DNA of 64,000 nucleotides from Gnetum montanum (Eukaryota > Streptophyta > Gnetopsida > Gnetales > Gnetaceae): contig MNCI01035665.1 of assembly GCA_015680685.1 (NCBI GenBank), positions 263,705-327,704 on the forward strand, written 5' to 3'. The translations under genes were made by a program, and so were the position numbers. Under the pieces are notes generated by a model. The model worked only from the letters and a program-made list of their open reading frames with translations, was not told the DNA's origin and made no database searches. This document shows, one piece after another, positions 23,664 through 35,599 of the stretch; position 1 is the first letter of the stretch; each line of letters starts with the position of its first letter.

Positions 23664-24790
23664 ATGGAACCAACTGAGAGCTTGACTTGCACCTACATCG
23701 ATAGCATAGATACATTAGAGCAAGTCCATCGCCAACTTCTAAGTCCTAACATTGAAAATATCAACTGGGGGAAGTTGAAAATCCTTGATGGGTTTAAGCA
23801 AGAGCCCCTTGAATTAAAACTGTTGCCCACCAGTATGGACTATACATTTCTCAAGAATGGAAAACTGGTAATTATCAATGCTAAGCTTGCTCCTCGACAA
23901 AAAGAAAAACTGTTGAAAATGGTAAAAAAATGGTCAAAAGCCTTTGCTTGGTCATATCCTGAATTAATCAGAATAGATCCTAGGATATGTCAACATAGAA
24001 TTTACACTAACCCCTCCATGAAGCCTCAATGACAACTGCAAAGATGACTGAACCCAAAGCTTAAGCAAGTGGTTAAAGAAGAAATTGAACAACTTTTAAA
24101 AGCCAGCTTCATCTACCCCATTGCTGATAGTGAATAGATTAGCCCATTAGTCATTTTGCCTAAAAAGGGAGGTAAATGGAGGATGTGTATAGAATTTAGG
24201 CTACTAAACATGGAAACATTTAAGGATCATTTTCCATTGCCATTCATCGACCAAGTCTTAGATACCATTGCAGGGCATTGCTACTATAGTTTTCTGGATG
24301 GTTATAGTGGATATAGTCAAATTCAAATAGCACTAGAAGACCAAGCCAAGACTACATTCACAAGTCCTTAGGGGACATTTTCATATAAGTAGATTTCTTT
24401 TGGCTTGTGCAATGCCCCAGCAACATTTCAATGTTTGGTTCTAAGTATATTTTAGTAGCAAATAGGGAATGGTATGGAGGTCTTTATGGATGATTTCTCC
24501 ATCTACGAAGTGGAATTTGAAAAAGCATTGGATTGATTAGAGTAGGTACTAAAACGATGTGTAGAAACCAACTTAAGGCTTAATTGGCAAAAAAGTCATT
24601 TAATGGTCCAAGAAGGCATTGTGTTAGGGCATAAGATCTTACAAAAAAGGATAGAGGTAGATCTCAAAAAGATTAAAGTCATCCAAGGAATCACTCATCA
24701 ACCTGAAACTGTAAAAGATATTTGATCATTCTTTGGACATACTGGCTATTATAGACGCTTCATTGAGAACTTTTTGAAGATTGCAAAACC
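23664..24790 (+). pseudogene. Element 1 reverse transcriptase (decayed)
   Basis: The N-terminal part (23664-24032) contains KAFAWSYPELIRIDP. Then come the RT blocks VILPKKGGKWRMCIEFRLLN (24150-24210), FPLPFIDQVLDTI, YYSFLDGYSGYSQIQIA (24280-24330), ISFGLCNAPATFQ (about 24391-24430) and the catalytic box VFMDDFSIY (about 24479-24505, YMDD-type). HTGYYRRFIENF (about 24738-24775) is the block linking RT to RNase H. Stops fall at W and R codons of the consensus, for example before GTFSYK. The RT would copy element RNA to DNA; it is non-functional here. Confidence 0.85.
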
Positions 24791-25418
24791 ATTGGTAGAA
24801 TTAATGAAGAAGGACATACCCTTTGAATGGACTAGCGAATGTGAGCTAGATTTCCAAACCTTGAAACAGAAGCTCATAGAGACACCCATTCTACAAGCTC
24901 TTGACTAGTCTAGACCATTCCACATAATGACTGATGTGTCCAACTTTGCTTTAGGAGCCGTACTTACATAGTTAAGTGATAAAAAATGACCCTATTAAAT
25001 TCATTATGCAAGTTGGAGCATTGCTAGTGCACAACTCAATTACACCACAACAGAAAAACAATTAATGGCTATGGTGTTTGCACTAGAAAAATTTAGGCAT
25101 TATGTATTAGGAAATAAGATATTTTTACACACAGATCATAGTGCAATCATGTTCCTGATGAATAAACCAACGGTGAGCCCTTGCATCATACGGTGGCTCA
25201 TGATCTTACAAGAGTTTGACCTTACAATGATATATTGTAAAGGCACCAAGAATGTTTTTGCTAATCATTTATCTTGGTTACGATGGGACAATAAAGAGGA
25301 TGAATATCCAATCTTTGACTACTTCCCTGATGAACTCCTTTTTGTAGGTGTACTAAACAATCAATTAACCACAGAGACAAAATGGTATAGTAGCATTCTT
25401 ACCTATCTTCTCACATAA
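24791..25418 (+). pseudogene. Element 1 RNase H domain (decayed)
   Basis: FEWTSECELDFQTLK (about 24820-24865) and FHIMTDVSNFALGAVL (24920-24965, D of the catalytic site) are followed by LNYTTTEKQLMAMVFALEKF (about 25030-25095), FLHTDHSAIMFLMNKP and EFDLTMIYCKGTKNVFANHL (about 25210-25270). These are the ordered RNase H motifs of gypsy pol. The region 25065-25418 is uninterrupted, and stops occur upstream. Confidence 0.8.
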
Positions 25419-25549
25419 GAAACACCATAAGGGTTGGACATTAAAAAGAAAAAATAATTTCTTCACCTCGCCGAATATTTCATGAAAATCAATGGACAAC
25501 TTTATAAGGTATGTTCTAATGGCTTGGTCTGATGGTGTGTTCTTGATGA

Positions 25550-26335
25550 AGATCAATTACAAGTTCTCCAAGATGCTCATGAAGGCCCTTGTGGAGGTCA
25601 TTACGCTAGGAGATGAATAGCCATTAAAATATTGCTTGCAGGATATTACTAGCCTACATTATTCTAGGATGCTCATCATTTTTTCCAATCTTGTGAGCAC
25701 TGCGAACGTGATGGGGGAATGACTACTAGAATGGAGGGCCGACAACCATGGATTCAACCTTTAGAACCTTTGACATATGGGGTGTTGATTTTATGGGGCT
25801 ATCACACAAATGTTCAATGGAAAAGCCTACATTATTGTTGCTATTGACTATTTTACAAAGTGGGTAGAAGTAGCCACTGTTACGAACTATATATCATCTA
25901 CTGCTGCATGATTTGTTCAACAACAAATTGTAAACAAGTTTGGCATGCCTTGTGCACTTATTTTTTATAATGGTACATATTTTATAGGTGAAACTTTTTG
26001 AAAGTTAATGCAACTCTTAGGAGTTGAGCATAAACTGATTATACCATATCACCTTCAAGCGAATGGTCAAGTCGAAGTCACCAATAGGAAAATCATGAGA
26101 ATCATTAGGAAGTATAGGCAAGAATGGAGCACCAAACTAAACGACACTCTTTGGGTGTACCGCTTCACATGGAAACTCCCTATAGGCTATTCTCCCTATG
26201 AGTTAGTGTACAATAAACCTCCAACACTTCCTATCCAAGTTGAACTCTGTACACTATTTACAACATGTGACCTCAACCTTAACCTCAATCTAGCATAGAA
26301 AGAACAGTTAATGGGCCTTAACTTGCTAGATGAAA
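25550..26335 (+). pseudogene. Element 1 integrase (decayed)
   Basis: A HHCC-type region (AHEGPCGGHYARR, then HHFFQSCEHCERDG; 25575-25715) precedes a frame-broken catalytic core. A well-preserved block at 26008-26298 reads LGVEHKLIIPYHLQANGQVE, then LNDTLWVYRFTWKLPIGYSP and YELVYNKPPTLPIQVEL, as in gypsy integrases. No chromodomain was seen. A C-terminal stretch (26488-26718) contains WEGPYIIYETFPSGAMMI, the usual integrase C-terminal module. Confidence 0.8.
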
Positions 26336-26719
26336 ACTGATTAGCTGCCCTATCCTCCAATGAACTACATAAGGCCTTTAACAAACAATGTCATGACCTA
26401 AGGATTAGGAAAGTCAAATACCAACCAGAAGATAAGGTTCTGTATTGGAATCCCACACATGTGCCACAATGAATTAAATTTCAAACATTGTGGGAAGGAC
26501 CTTATATCATTTATGAAACTTTCCCTTCAGGGGCCATGATGATCTATAAACCTGAAAGCTCGAATGGGAAATTATTAGTCAACATCCAGCAAACCAAACC
26601 TTTCCATGAGCCTAAAATGGGTAGTACTAACACTAACTCTATTAATGGACAACCTTGCACATTATTTCAGATCTCCTCCTTCCAACTCAGTCGTGGGGGA
26701 GATGGTCGCCGATGCTAGT

Positions 26720-28392
26720 CATTCTAAGCCTCAATTTCTTTTTTCTTTTTTATGTTACACATTTTTTTTACACATTCTTCATCTTTACTTTTTTTTTGTT
26801 TTACACCATCATTAACATTTTTACTATTCCTTTCTCTATCACATTTTGTTTGATCTACTCTCACTCATTATATAATAAGTACTCATGATGGTGGATTGTA
26901 TAATGATAGTGTGGATTGCTAATGTTTGGCTTTTACCTTTGACTTTCAATGTTGATGCTAAGATATGGGTTCTTTTGATAAGATAGTCAATGAGTCCACA
27001 TCACCCATCCATCCATACAACTCTATGGTCTCCCTTTGTTTTGGAAATGTACTGTCCCTTTTTCTAAGTAAAATTATTAATAAATTGGTGGCTTGGTATT
27101 CTTCAAATCAAGGAAAGATTTAAATGGATTGAAAAGGGTGTGAATTCAATAGGGTTTGATGCATTTGTGCTAGCTATTCTCTTGGGTACTTGGATGTTTT
27201 TCATAAGTTTTCCACCATTCTGCTATTGACCAAATATTAGGAAGTTAACTAAATCAAATAAGTCTTTGCATGGTGTGGTTCCCACATAAAAAAACATGGG
27301 AATTCAAAGCACATCTCTTAGACATAATAAAGAAACATGGGCTACAAGCACTAGTTATGGCATTGGAAAGACATGTTACGCATGCCTAAAGGTTTCCTCT
27401 AACTAAGGCCCTTTCTCACTTCCTACTCCTTTGTTCTTTCTCTTGTTGGAATAGTGGTGGCTCTGTGGATGCATTCTTATTGCTTCAGGAGGATGGGTTG
27501 GTCAAGTGTATTGATGCAAGGACATTGGATGTGGTTAGTCTTAATCTGGATTTGGAATGAATTCTATTCAGTCACCTTAATCACATACTACACAAGGGAC
27601 TTTACACAACCTTGATTGTGGGATTCCATTCCATTCCATTCTCATTTTCCGTATTGCTTTCCACATTCCACTTCATTGCTAGTTTTATGATTAGTCTATA
27701 TCTTGGTTGATACATTGTTATTATTTGGTAAACTCTTGTGGGTAAGTTCTTAACCATGCTTTCCATATGTCATTCCTAGAGCCTATGGACTCTTTAATTT
27801 GTAGGTTTTCTAGGGCATTAAGGGCATGAGCCTACTTTGGGAAGGAGCCATTGGCATTTCTTTTTGGTGCAATTGTTAAGCTTTCTCCCTTAAACATTTC
27901 CTTCAATCAACTATTTCTCATTTCACCCCATCAATGAAATCTATTTTTGTTTTGTCTTAATGGCTTTACCGTTGTTAGTTCTCTCATCTTTGTTGTTCTT
28001 TTGATTTCCATCTTATCGCTACCAGAGGTTTTCTCTTAGTCATGGAGGTCCTTGTTGTAAAATTTTTTCCATTCCATTACTTATCTCACATGTACACCTT
28101 GGGTAGTCATTAGTTATAAACCTCTAACCTAGTATTTTCCATACCCACAACCTAGCCAATGTGCTTCACATCGAGGCAAGGTATCAATTACATTATATCT
28201 TATCTATCCTTGCTAATTTGTGACTGTGTTGTGTGTGCAGATGGTGATCATATGAACAATGGATTGAGATAGGAGGGAGCACTCAGGATGGGCTGGAGCT
28301 AGAGAATTTACACAAGGAATGAGATTGATCATGTGGCCATGAATGAACAATGGTGTGCACAATTTTGACAATGGGAACAACACACCTCATTT

Positions 28393-28436
<44 letters not shown>

Positions 28437-28640
28437 AAGCTATCAAATGAGGGTCTAGATGTCATCTATGTACAGTGTTCACCACAATGGTTATGAATAC
28501 CAATGTTGTAATATGTTTGTCGATCTATTCACTGGGCACTTTGAGTTTGTTAGTTCATATCATTGTCAGTTGTCGTTCAGTCAATAATTCCATACCTTTC
28601 CAATATTTTGTAAGGAACTCAAGGATGAGTTTTCATTAAG
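26720..28640 (+). other. Element 1 non-coding 3' spacer
   Basis: About 1.9 kb between integrase and the 3' polypurine tract, with no recognisable domain. A second polypurine-like TCGTGGGGGAGATGG lies at 26691. A (TC)n microsatellite occupies 28395-28434. Element 2 carries an additional ORF in the comparable position; element 1 does not. Confidence 0.6.
28395..28434. repeat. (TC)n microsatellite
   Basis: About 20 dinucleotide units. It produces a spurious reverse-strand Glu-Arg repeat ORF at 28465-28283. Confidence 0.95.
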
Positions 28641-28651
28641 TCATGGGGGTA
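28640..28651 (+). other. Element 1 polypurine tract
   Basis: GTCATGGGGGTA lies immediately before the 3' LTR; the same motif precedes the LTRs at 2606 and 37779. Confidence 0.75.
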
Positions 28652-29500
28652 TGATGAGTCCTAATATCAAAACCGTGATATCAAATCTGTGATATTGGGT
28701 CCACAATATCAGAGCCCGCCAAGAGATATTGAACACTCGATATCAGAACCTATCTCATTACCTATAAATAAGAGACCAGGGCACTTGGTTTGGTAGTTAG
28801 TTATTTAGTCCCTTACCTAAATTCTTGCAGTTTTTCCTTTCCAAAGTTAGAATTATTTTTGAGTGCTCGTAGTAGGAGTCATAAAGTGAACAGATCTTTA
28901 TTCCAGCATTGTGTACCTAAGCACACCTTGTATCGAAAAATAAAGACAAACTTTGTGATAAACCTTACATTATTCAGAATAGCTTATTTATTACATTTAA
29001 TGTTATTTATAGTTAGTTCATGCTTTCATTAGTTAATTGTTGTTGTTTTTACAGAGTTACTAATCTTCAACAAGTAAGCACACTCAGTATGATCACTTTG
29101 AGCATATGTGGAACACTTGGTAACCCAGTAACGACTAGCGTTTGGTAATCTCAGTAGTGTTACACTGGTTCAGGATGTGTCTAGCAAGTGAGAATGGATG
29201 TTGGTGTTAAGACTAGATAGAGCATAGTTGATTAATTAAATTAAATCAGTTACTCACTTATTTCATCTCTCCACTTTAAGCACCAGAAACATAAAACATA
29301 AACAACCATAAAAATCACATACCTCAGGTTTACTTAACCATACAATTGCACCATACAAGTAAGCTTGGGAAGACAATAATCGCATAACCCATGCTTGTTT
29401 TGTGAAGGCGCATAAGCACTTAGTTCTTGGAGTTCAATCGGATCACATGTGAACACTCGTATTTGTATGGTTGGGTGTAGGGGTACCTCGCCTCTCATCA
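28652..29500 (+). repeat. Element 1 3' LTR
   Basis: TGATGAGTCC to CTCTCATCA, 849 bp. The U3 carries GATATC-type palindromes (28677, 28739), then TATA box TATAAATA at 28763-28770 in normal orientation. It aligns with the 5' LTR except in the inverted block. Confidence 0.9.
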
Positions 29501-29505
29501 GTAAT

Positions 29506-29942
29506 AAATCATATTTACATAATAACATTAAGTAATATGTTTGCATCTTCACCTTTAACTCATCGAGAAGAAAATTTTTTGCACTATTTTAATATCTTTC
29601 CAAAGTTTAGCACTAAGTCTAGGTCCCCAAACAACACATTCATACAATACAGTAGGATAGATAATAGTAGAAAAAATTTATTTTCTAACCTTCCAAGCTT
29701 AAAATTCTAAAACCTTACACCTATTTTTAAAAACATATAGAACCTTGAAACCTCCTACTATTTTTTCTTTGATGTACTTCCCCCACATGTAATTGTTCAT
29801 ATAAACGATAGTCAAATATTTAAAAGAATCTACTACTTACATATTAGTATCTCCAAAATGGAAGTTATAACCAGTATTTCTTGTATCTCATATCATCAAT
29901 TTGGTTTTATCTACATTTACTTGAAGACCAAATGAACAATAG
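29506..29942 (-). mobile_element. LINE fragment L1b between elements 1 and 2
   Basis: Reverse-strand translation near 29895-29940 gives GLQVNVDKTKLM in broken frame, the block that follows the RT active site in LINEs. It continues the LINE interrupted at 19631 and continues into 38650 after element 2. AATAG at 29938-29942 is the target duplication of element 2. Confidence 0.65.
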
Positions 29943-30795
29943 TGATGAGTCATGAATTGTTGGCATTGATATGACATACGTGATATCATAGCCGACACGA
30001 TATCATGAAGCGATATCACAGCCTAGATGCGATATCGCATACACGATATCGCAGCCTATCTCCTCATCTATAAATAAGAGGTAATTAGATTTAGGGAGAG
30101 TAGTTTTAGTGCTAAGGTAGGGACGTTTTGTTAGTTTTTCCTCTCAATCCTTTATCCCACTGCATGCCCACAGTGTGATGATTGTAATTGTACGACATCC
30201 TTATTTGAGTGTGGCGTACTTGGATACATACATGACTGGTAATAAAGATCGAGATTACTCCATAATTGCAGCATCCACTTAGCTTAATTATTTAATTATT
30301 ATTATTATTATTTATTACTTTCTTAGTCAATATCTCTCTACCCTTATCTCCTAGTAACGCGGAATGAGTAAGACTTAATCACAAGCATTTAAGTGTGACT
30401 ACTTGGTAACCCAGTAGTGTACCTAGGCCATGCGCTTGGTAATCCCAGTGGTAGTCATGCACGAGATCCAAGATGTGTATGGATGATTAAGGAACAGATG
30501 CTCATCGCACTTAGGCTAGTTTAGATTTTCTCTCTCATCCTTTCTCCTAGCTCAGTTGATATTATTTCCCATCATACCTAGGAGTATCATTATTGTAGGA
30601 ACACATCATACACCTCACTCTAGACTAAATCATATGTGACAAAGATAATACTAGTTTAGATGGGAAGACAATGAACTACGATCTACAAGTAACTGTCTAG
30701 ATACGACAACTAGTCCATCTATGGAGTTCGACCGGATCGTGCGTGAAACGCTCGTATTCGTATGGTTGAGTGTAGGGGTACCTCGCCACTCATCA
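29943..30795 (+). repeat. Element 2 5' LTR
   Basis: TGATGAGTCATGAATTG to CCACTCATCA, 853 bp. Five GATATC sites (29982, 29999, 30012, 30031, 30045) lie within 70 bp just upstream of the TATA box (TATAAATA, 30069-30076). Paired TTGGTAACCCAGTAG and TTGGTAATCCCAGTGG lie in the second half. Confidence 0.9.
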
Positions 30796-30796
30796 T

Positions 30797-30814
30797 TGGT
30801 GCCATTTTTGGGGA
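30797..30814 (+). other. Element 2 primer-binding site
   Basis: TGGTGCCATTTTTGGGGA follows the 5' LTR by one base. It is a diverged version of the tRNA-Asp-type site of element 1. Confidence 0.65.
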
Positions 30815-30937
30815 TGGTGCTAGTTATCTAGATTAGTTATATCATACAAGGTCACTGTATAGGAATTAACACTATATCTTTTAGGAAGAAATAATTACAA
30901 AAAAGTCACATACAAATTCACACACAATTTCACAATC

Positions 30938-31570
30938 ATGCCTCTCCTACAAGATTACAATAACGCCGTATCTAGTGAGGTAATTCATTGGAGAACCAAT
31001 GAATTATATGACAATGAAGATTGGAGCACGCAATCTGAGGTGGGGGTTTCTTATAAACATAAACGAAGGAAACATCATCCCATCGCATGAAAGTATAACC
31101 TACTCGATGATGATGAACGCCTACTGGCCACTACAAGCCTAATGCAAATACAAGAGGCTATTCGAATCTCTCGAAGGTATCATAAAGAGAGCTGCCTACC
31201 CAAGATCAATTTAAACAACTTTCCCAATTTCTCAGGAGCCTATGACTTAGATCCGCAACAACATTTACAAGCCTTCTACGATGCCTCTGCATGGAACAAC
31301 ATTGATAACGGTTGGCAAAGACTCAAGCTCTTTCCTATGACACTCGTTGATCAAGCAAAAGTATCGTATAGATTGTTAAAACCAAATTCAATTCGACATT
31401 GGCCAACAATGGTAGAACTCTTTAACGAAAGATATCAAACCTACGCAAGAGTGTCGGCCTTGAGAAAACAAATTCAAGAGTGGAAACAAGCACAGCATGA
31501 ACCCTTGGACATGGCCTTAGAAAGATATTATGCATTATTAAATAACTGTCCAGGCCATGAGTTCTCNTGA
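30938..31570 (+). pseudogene. Element 2 gag
   Basis: ATG at 30938 starts MPLLQDYNNAVSSEV. One stop falls after the basic stretch KHKRRKHHPIA. A long open part then runs from 31142 to the ambiguous base at 31567. Capsid motifs are NFPNFSGAYDLDPQQHLQAF, WQRLKLFPMTLVDQAKVSYR and LFNERYQTYARVSALRKQIQ. It is clearly homologous to element 1 gag but better preserved. The N at 31567 obscures the frame around the next stop. Confidence 0.8.
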
Positions 31571-34500
31571 TCTCAAGGAGGAAGAACCATCTTTGCTAGT
31601 ACAACAAGCATTAGAAGAAATTAAGGCAAAGATCAATAAGATGCTGGAATGAATGCATAAAAAGTGTGGAGAATATATATAAATATTATTGAAGATAGAG
31701 TTTTGACAACCTGAGAAGCAGGACAAAATATCATTAGACAATCAAAAAGAGGGGATGAGGTAAATAAGAGCTCAACTACCAATCACACGTATGAATGCAA
31801 CATTTTCCTGTACAATCATCCCAAGGGCCAATTCCCAATCTTGTTACATTTATATGAGCATTGGGGAAGCACGTTACACCTAGAGTTCATAAAGAGATAC
31901 TGTGTTCGATCATAGTGGCAACAATCCCAGTCGTGGGGGAAGTCATCCCTAAACTAGAGACACCCTTTGTATCATCCGAATCCAAATGCTTATCTAGTCC
32001 AACATCCTATTTCCCCAACTAGGTCAACATACTCTATCTCACCACATTATTATTCTCCTTGGTACTATCAGTCCATGTCCTCAACACAACCACCACCTTG
32101 TGTACCTTACTCTTCTCCTAAATTTCAACATTCTCATCCTTTCCCTCCTTCTACATTACTGCCAACTGTTCTTGAAGTGTCTACACCACAACAACAACCC
32201 ATGATTGTTACTTGTGCTACTATTGCCAACAGCAATGAGAGACCTCCTCAACATTAAAAGCGTCCCTTCTTTAGACATGACCGTAGGAAGGGACAACACA
32301 GTTCCAAGGCCACTGCATTTTCCAACTTAGCACAAGTCCAAAACTGTGATGCATGCTTCTCCTCGAACCTAATGCCTCATGTCACTTCATCAAGGCCACC
32401 AATTAACACTCCAACAACCATACAACCCAATGAATATAGCCATGGAGGATGACATCCCGATCCTTGCATATCATCTTACGGTCTCAAGTATCATAGTGGG
32501 TCAACTCTTTACCCGGGAACCACATCTTCTAAATTGCCCCACTATGCTTACTATAATCAGGTGTGTGAATGCCAATGGGGTAAGTATGACCAAGTTTCGA
32601 TATTTCCAACATGCAAGGATCCTCATCTTTCATTTGTTAATCCTCTCCATGCTCAACCGTTTAGTTATGGGGGATATTCCCCATTCTAATAACAAGAAAG
32701 ATTAATAAATATTTTTCATTTTCTTTAATTTTACAATTTTTTGTTTTCCATTTTTTCAATTTCTTTTTTGTTATCTTTTTGTCTTTTTGTCCTTTTATCT
32801 TTTTATAAGTAATCTCATCTACAAATAAAACAATCATGTGGCTCGTTGGTTGAGGTGTGTTCTATGTTATCGAGTCTCAAGTGATCAATTATTTGGATAG
32901 TGAGCCCATTACACCCACTCATCCATTCTACAAATAAGAGGTTTTGATTGAGGGTATAGTGATATTCTTGACATTCTTAAAAATTAAAATTAATCTTGTG
33001 TTCATTGTATCTAGAATGAAGAAGGATGGACCAAGAGGGAATGATTAGGGTGTGACATCAAGGGAACTTGCGGATTCTCTTTGGTGACATTTGTGAGAGT
33101 TATCACACAACGTGATTGTACTAAGATCCTTGTAGATCTAATGTAAAATGGGAGTAAGAGTAATCAAAAGACACTAAAAAATCCAATGTTGTTCTAGGGG
33201 GTCCCACTGGAAAGACATGCATCAATGCCTGAAAGTTGGTGGCTTCTTTGGATTCAGCAATTGAAAAAAAAAACAAAGAAAGTGCCACAAAGCAAAAATC
33301 ACTCCTCCCTTGAACAAAATGCCAAGTGATCATACACCTTGTTGTTTTGGTACTCTCATAGTCGCTCATCATGGGATGAACCAATGCGATGTCACTAATC
33401 AGAGGAATGGACTTGGTCTTGATCTTGGAACGATGAGTTAATGACACATTAATCATGCCTTACACATAGGATTCATTGTGCCCTAGGTTAGTTACCTCAT
33501 GTCCCAATCTCTACAATCCCTTCTATAGTCCATCTCATCTCGTTGTTCATGTAATTATAGCTCGAGTCTTGTGTAGCGTGGAATTCTTACCTCATTCTGG
33601 TGATACTTACATGTGTGTGTTTTGTGAAACTAGTGTAGATTACATTTAATCGTTCTAGTTCCTACAGATGTTTTAAGGTGTGGTTACGCAAGGGCATTAG
33701 AGGTTGGAACTGCTTTGGGGAGGACTCACTTGTATAATTGTTTTCATAATTTTCACTCATAACAAATCTTCCACACACCATCTATTACCCTCAGCGTATT
33801 GTCAAGAATATTCTTTCCCTTATTACTATCCCTTCGATTCAAACGTTCCTATGAACCATCACATAGCCTTTTTCTCCCCCTTACCATCTGAGATCCTTAT
33901 CGATAAATTCCATACCACCATAATTTTTGTTCCTTCAGAACTAGTTGAATTACCCTGGAACCCTTTAACACTCATCCAGATTTCCTTTGTTTACATTGTT
34001 TAATTTCAAAAAAATATTAAAATTTCGGTACATTTTATAAAGTGCCCTAACATTGATAGGCCGTGATATCATGTTCATATATATATATATATATATACAT
34101 GACCCCCCTATGCTAATCAACATCATTTGCAACTGTTCACGTGGGGGAAGTTTTTCAAATTTCTCTCTACGACTCGTGATTGCGCGTCTCTTACTTTCAT
34201 ATCCATAACTCACTTGTTGGTACTCCAATTTTTATTCCGTTTGAACCTACTTGAACCCGGAGTGTTCAGCTTAGTCATGGGGGAGGGGCACATGCTGAAT
34301 AGTGCATAATTTTTTTGAAATTCATCATCACTCGAAGGACATTATTAAGGGTAATTAGTTATAAAATTAAGGATAAATGCACCAAAAACAATTTCATCTC
34401 CTTAGTTATACCAGGAAAATAGATTTGGAAACCACCTAAGTAAAGAGGATTGAATATTATAATCTTTCGGGGACATTTTCTCCTAATAAGTAATGTCACA

Positions 34501-34591
34501 CAGAGATAAAGAAAATTCATTAAGGCAAGCAATAAGGTAAAACCTCACTTTGGTAACAACCTTACTAACGATTGGCCTTGTGTGATTGTAG
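31571..34591 (+). other. Element 2 degraded gag tail and spacer
   Basis: An open stretch at 31967-32257 encodes a Pro/Ser/Tyr-rich segment (YHPNPNAYLVQHPISPT) that reads on past a stop into RPFFRHDRRKGQHSSK. It is probably the gag linker. There are no pol motifs. Polypurine-like TCGTGGGGGAAGTC (31930) and TCATGGGGGAGGGG (34274) are present, and an (AT)n run at about 34078-34098. Confidence 0.5.
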
Positions 34592-35419
34592 ATGGCCCCG
34601 AAACGCGGACAATAGCAAGGTCTTGCTCAAAGTGTGATCAAGCGACCTAGGAGAGGTGAAGGACAAGTTCCTACTTAACAACATGCAGAGCAGGAGGAAC
34701 AATCATTTAGTATCCACTAAGAAGACCCTGCCACTGTACAATCAAGGCAAGCGGAAGGAGGAGTTGCTGCAGTGTCTAAATAGGGATGACATCTCACGTT
34801 TCCCCAGGATTATGTTCAGGTCATCCATGAAAGGTCCATACTAACTGAAATGATCATGGAATTAAATTTTGTACCTTTTGCAGAATTTTCTTTGGAGGCT
34901 ATTAGGGATCACCTCAAAGGGTCCCCATTATGGCCTACCCTCTCTGAAAGAGGTGCCTGGTACTTAGGGGAAACATACCAATTTTGGCACAACAAAGAAG
35001 AAGGCACCACAGTTAACATTTGTGGAATGACTGTTGATTTCTTTGTTCAAGCCATTTCGAAAGTATTAAACCTTCCAAATACTGGGCCAAAGGTTGCTTA
35101 GAACTAGCTGGACACTTTCATAACCGAGAAACTTACTAAACTATTGATAGAGAATAAAAGAGTGGCAAAAGAAAAAGAGAAGGCTATTTGGGATGCCTCT
35201 ATGGCACAAGAGCAAACTTACGTGCACGGCAACACACTTAGGGCCTTACAAGAGGAGAAAATATAGGCCATACTTCAATGCCATCAAATCCCAAGACCTA
35301 GAGTGCAAGACAAGGGAAAGAAACCCATGGAGGAGCCACTGCCACTAGGAACTACATGGGTTCCACCCAATCTTGGTACCAACACGCCCATGCTTGGCAT
35401 GGGGCCTTTGTTTATTTAA
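34592..35419 (+). pseudogene. Element 2 extra ORF: putative plant transposon protein domain plus coiled coil
   Basis: A single frame of 276 codons runs from ATG 34592 (MAPKRGQ) to TAA 35417-35419, broken by about eight stops, several at CAA/CAG-like positions. Best-preserved part (34799-35098): FPQDYVQVIHERSILTEMIM, then LKGSPLWPTLSERGAWYLGE and VNICGMTVDFFVQAISKVL. The layout (an I-x-ER start, W-Y/FW pair, G-x-x-V-x-F, I-x-x-x-L-x-L-P) resembles the 'putative plant transposon protein' family found as an added ORF in plant gypsy elements. That assignment is from memory of the pattern and should be tested. A charged, helix-rich segment follows (ENKRVAKEKEKAIWDASMAQ). The function of this family is unknown. 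Confidence 0.6.
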
Positions 35420-35472
35420 AAAAAAGAAAGAAAGAAGAATAAAAAATTAAAAAAGAAAAAAAAAAAAAGATG
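35401..35472. repeat. A-rich low-complexity tract
   Basis: Almost pure A with scattered G, just after the extra ORF of element 2 and before the 159-bp array. Confidence 0.7.
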
Positions 35473-35599
35473 GGTTACCCTAACCCTAAAATTGGCTATA
35501 AAAAGCCATCAAGGTGATGGAGTTGGGAGGAGGGGAGGAGAAGTTAGGCCAGGAAGCCCTGGGCCAATGAGGTCAAGGCCGTGAAGCCATGGACTGAAC

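Larger units (their letters stand above)
19632..29500 (+). mobile_element. Element 1: full-length Ty3/gypsy-type LTR retrotransposon with 5-bp target duplication
   Basis: LTRs at 19632-20451 and 28652-29500 bound a 9.87 kb element flanked by GTAAT (19627-19631 and 29501-29505). The internal order is primer site, gag, protease, RT, RNase H, integrase, non-coding 3' spacer, polypurine tract. This order marks Ty3/gypsy. The tRNA-Asp-type primer site and LTR/spacer layout recall the Athila/Tat group, an inference from known plant lineages. All coding parts have stops. The LTRs differ by roughly one base in twelve by eye, so the insertion is not recent. Confidence 0.9.

Noticed and set aside
28283-28465. 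Reverse-strand ORF with an Arg-Glu repeat
   Set aside because: It is a translation of the (TC)n microsatellite.
34078-34098. (AT)n run as a regulatory site
   Set aside because: Simple microsatellite inside the element 2 spacer with no supporting context.
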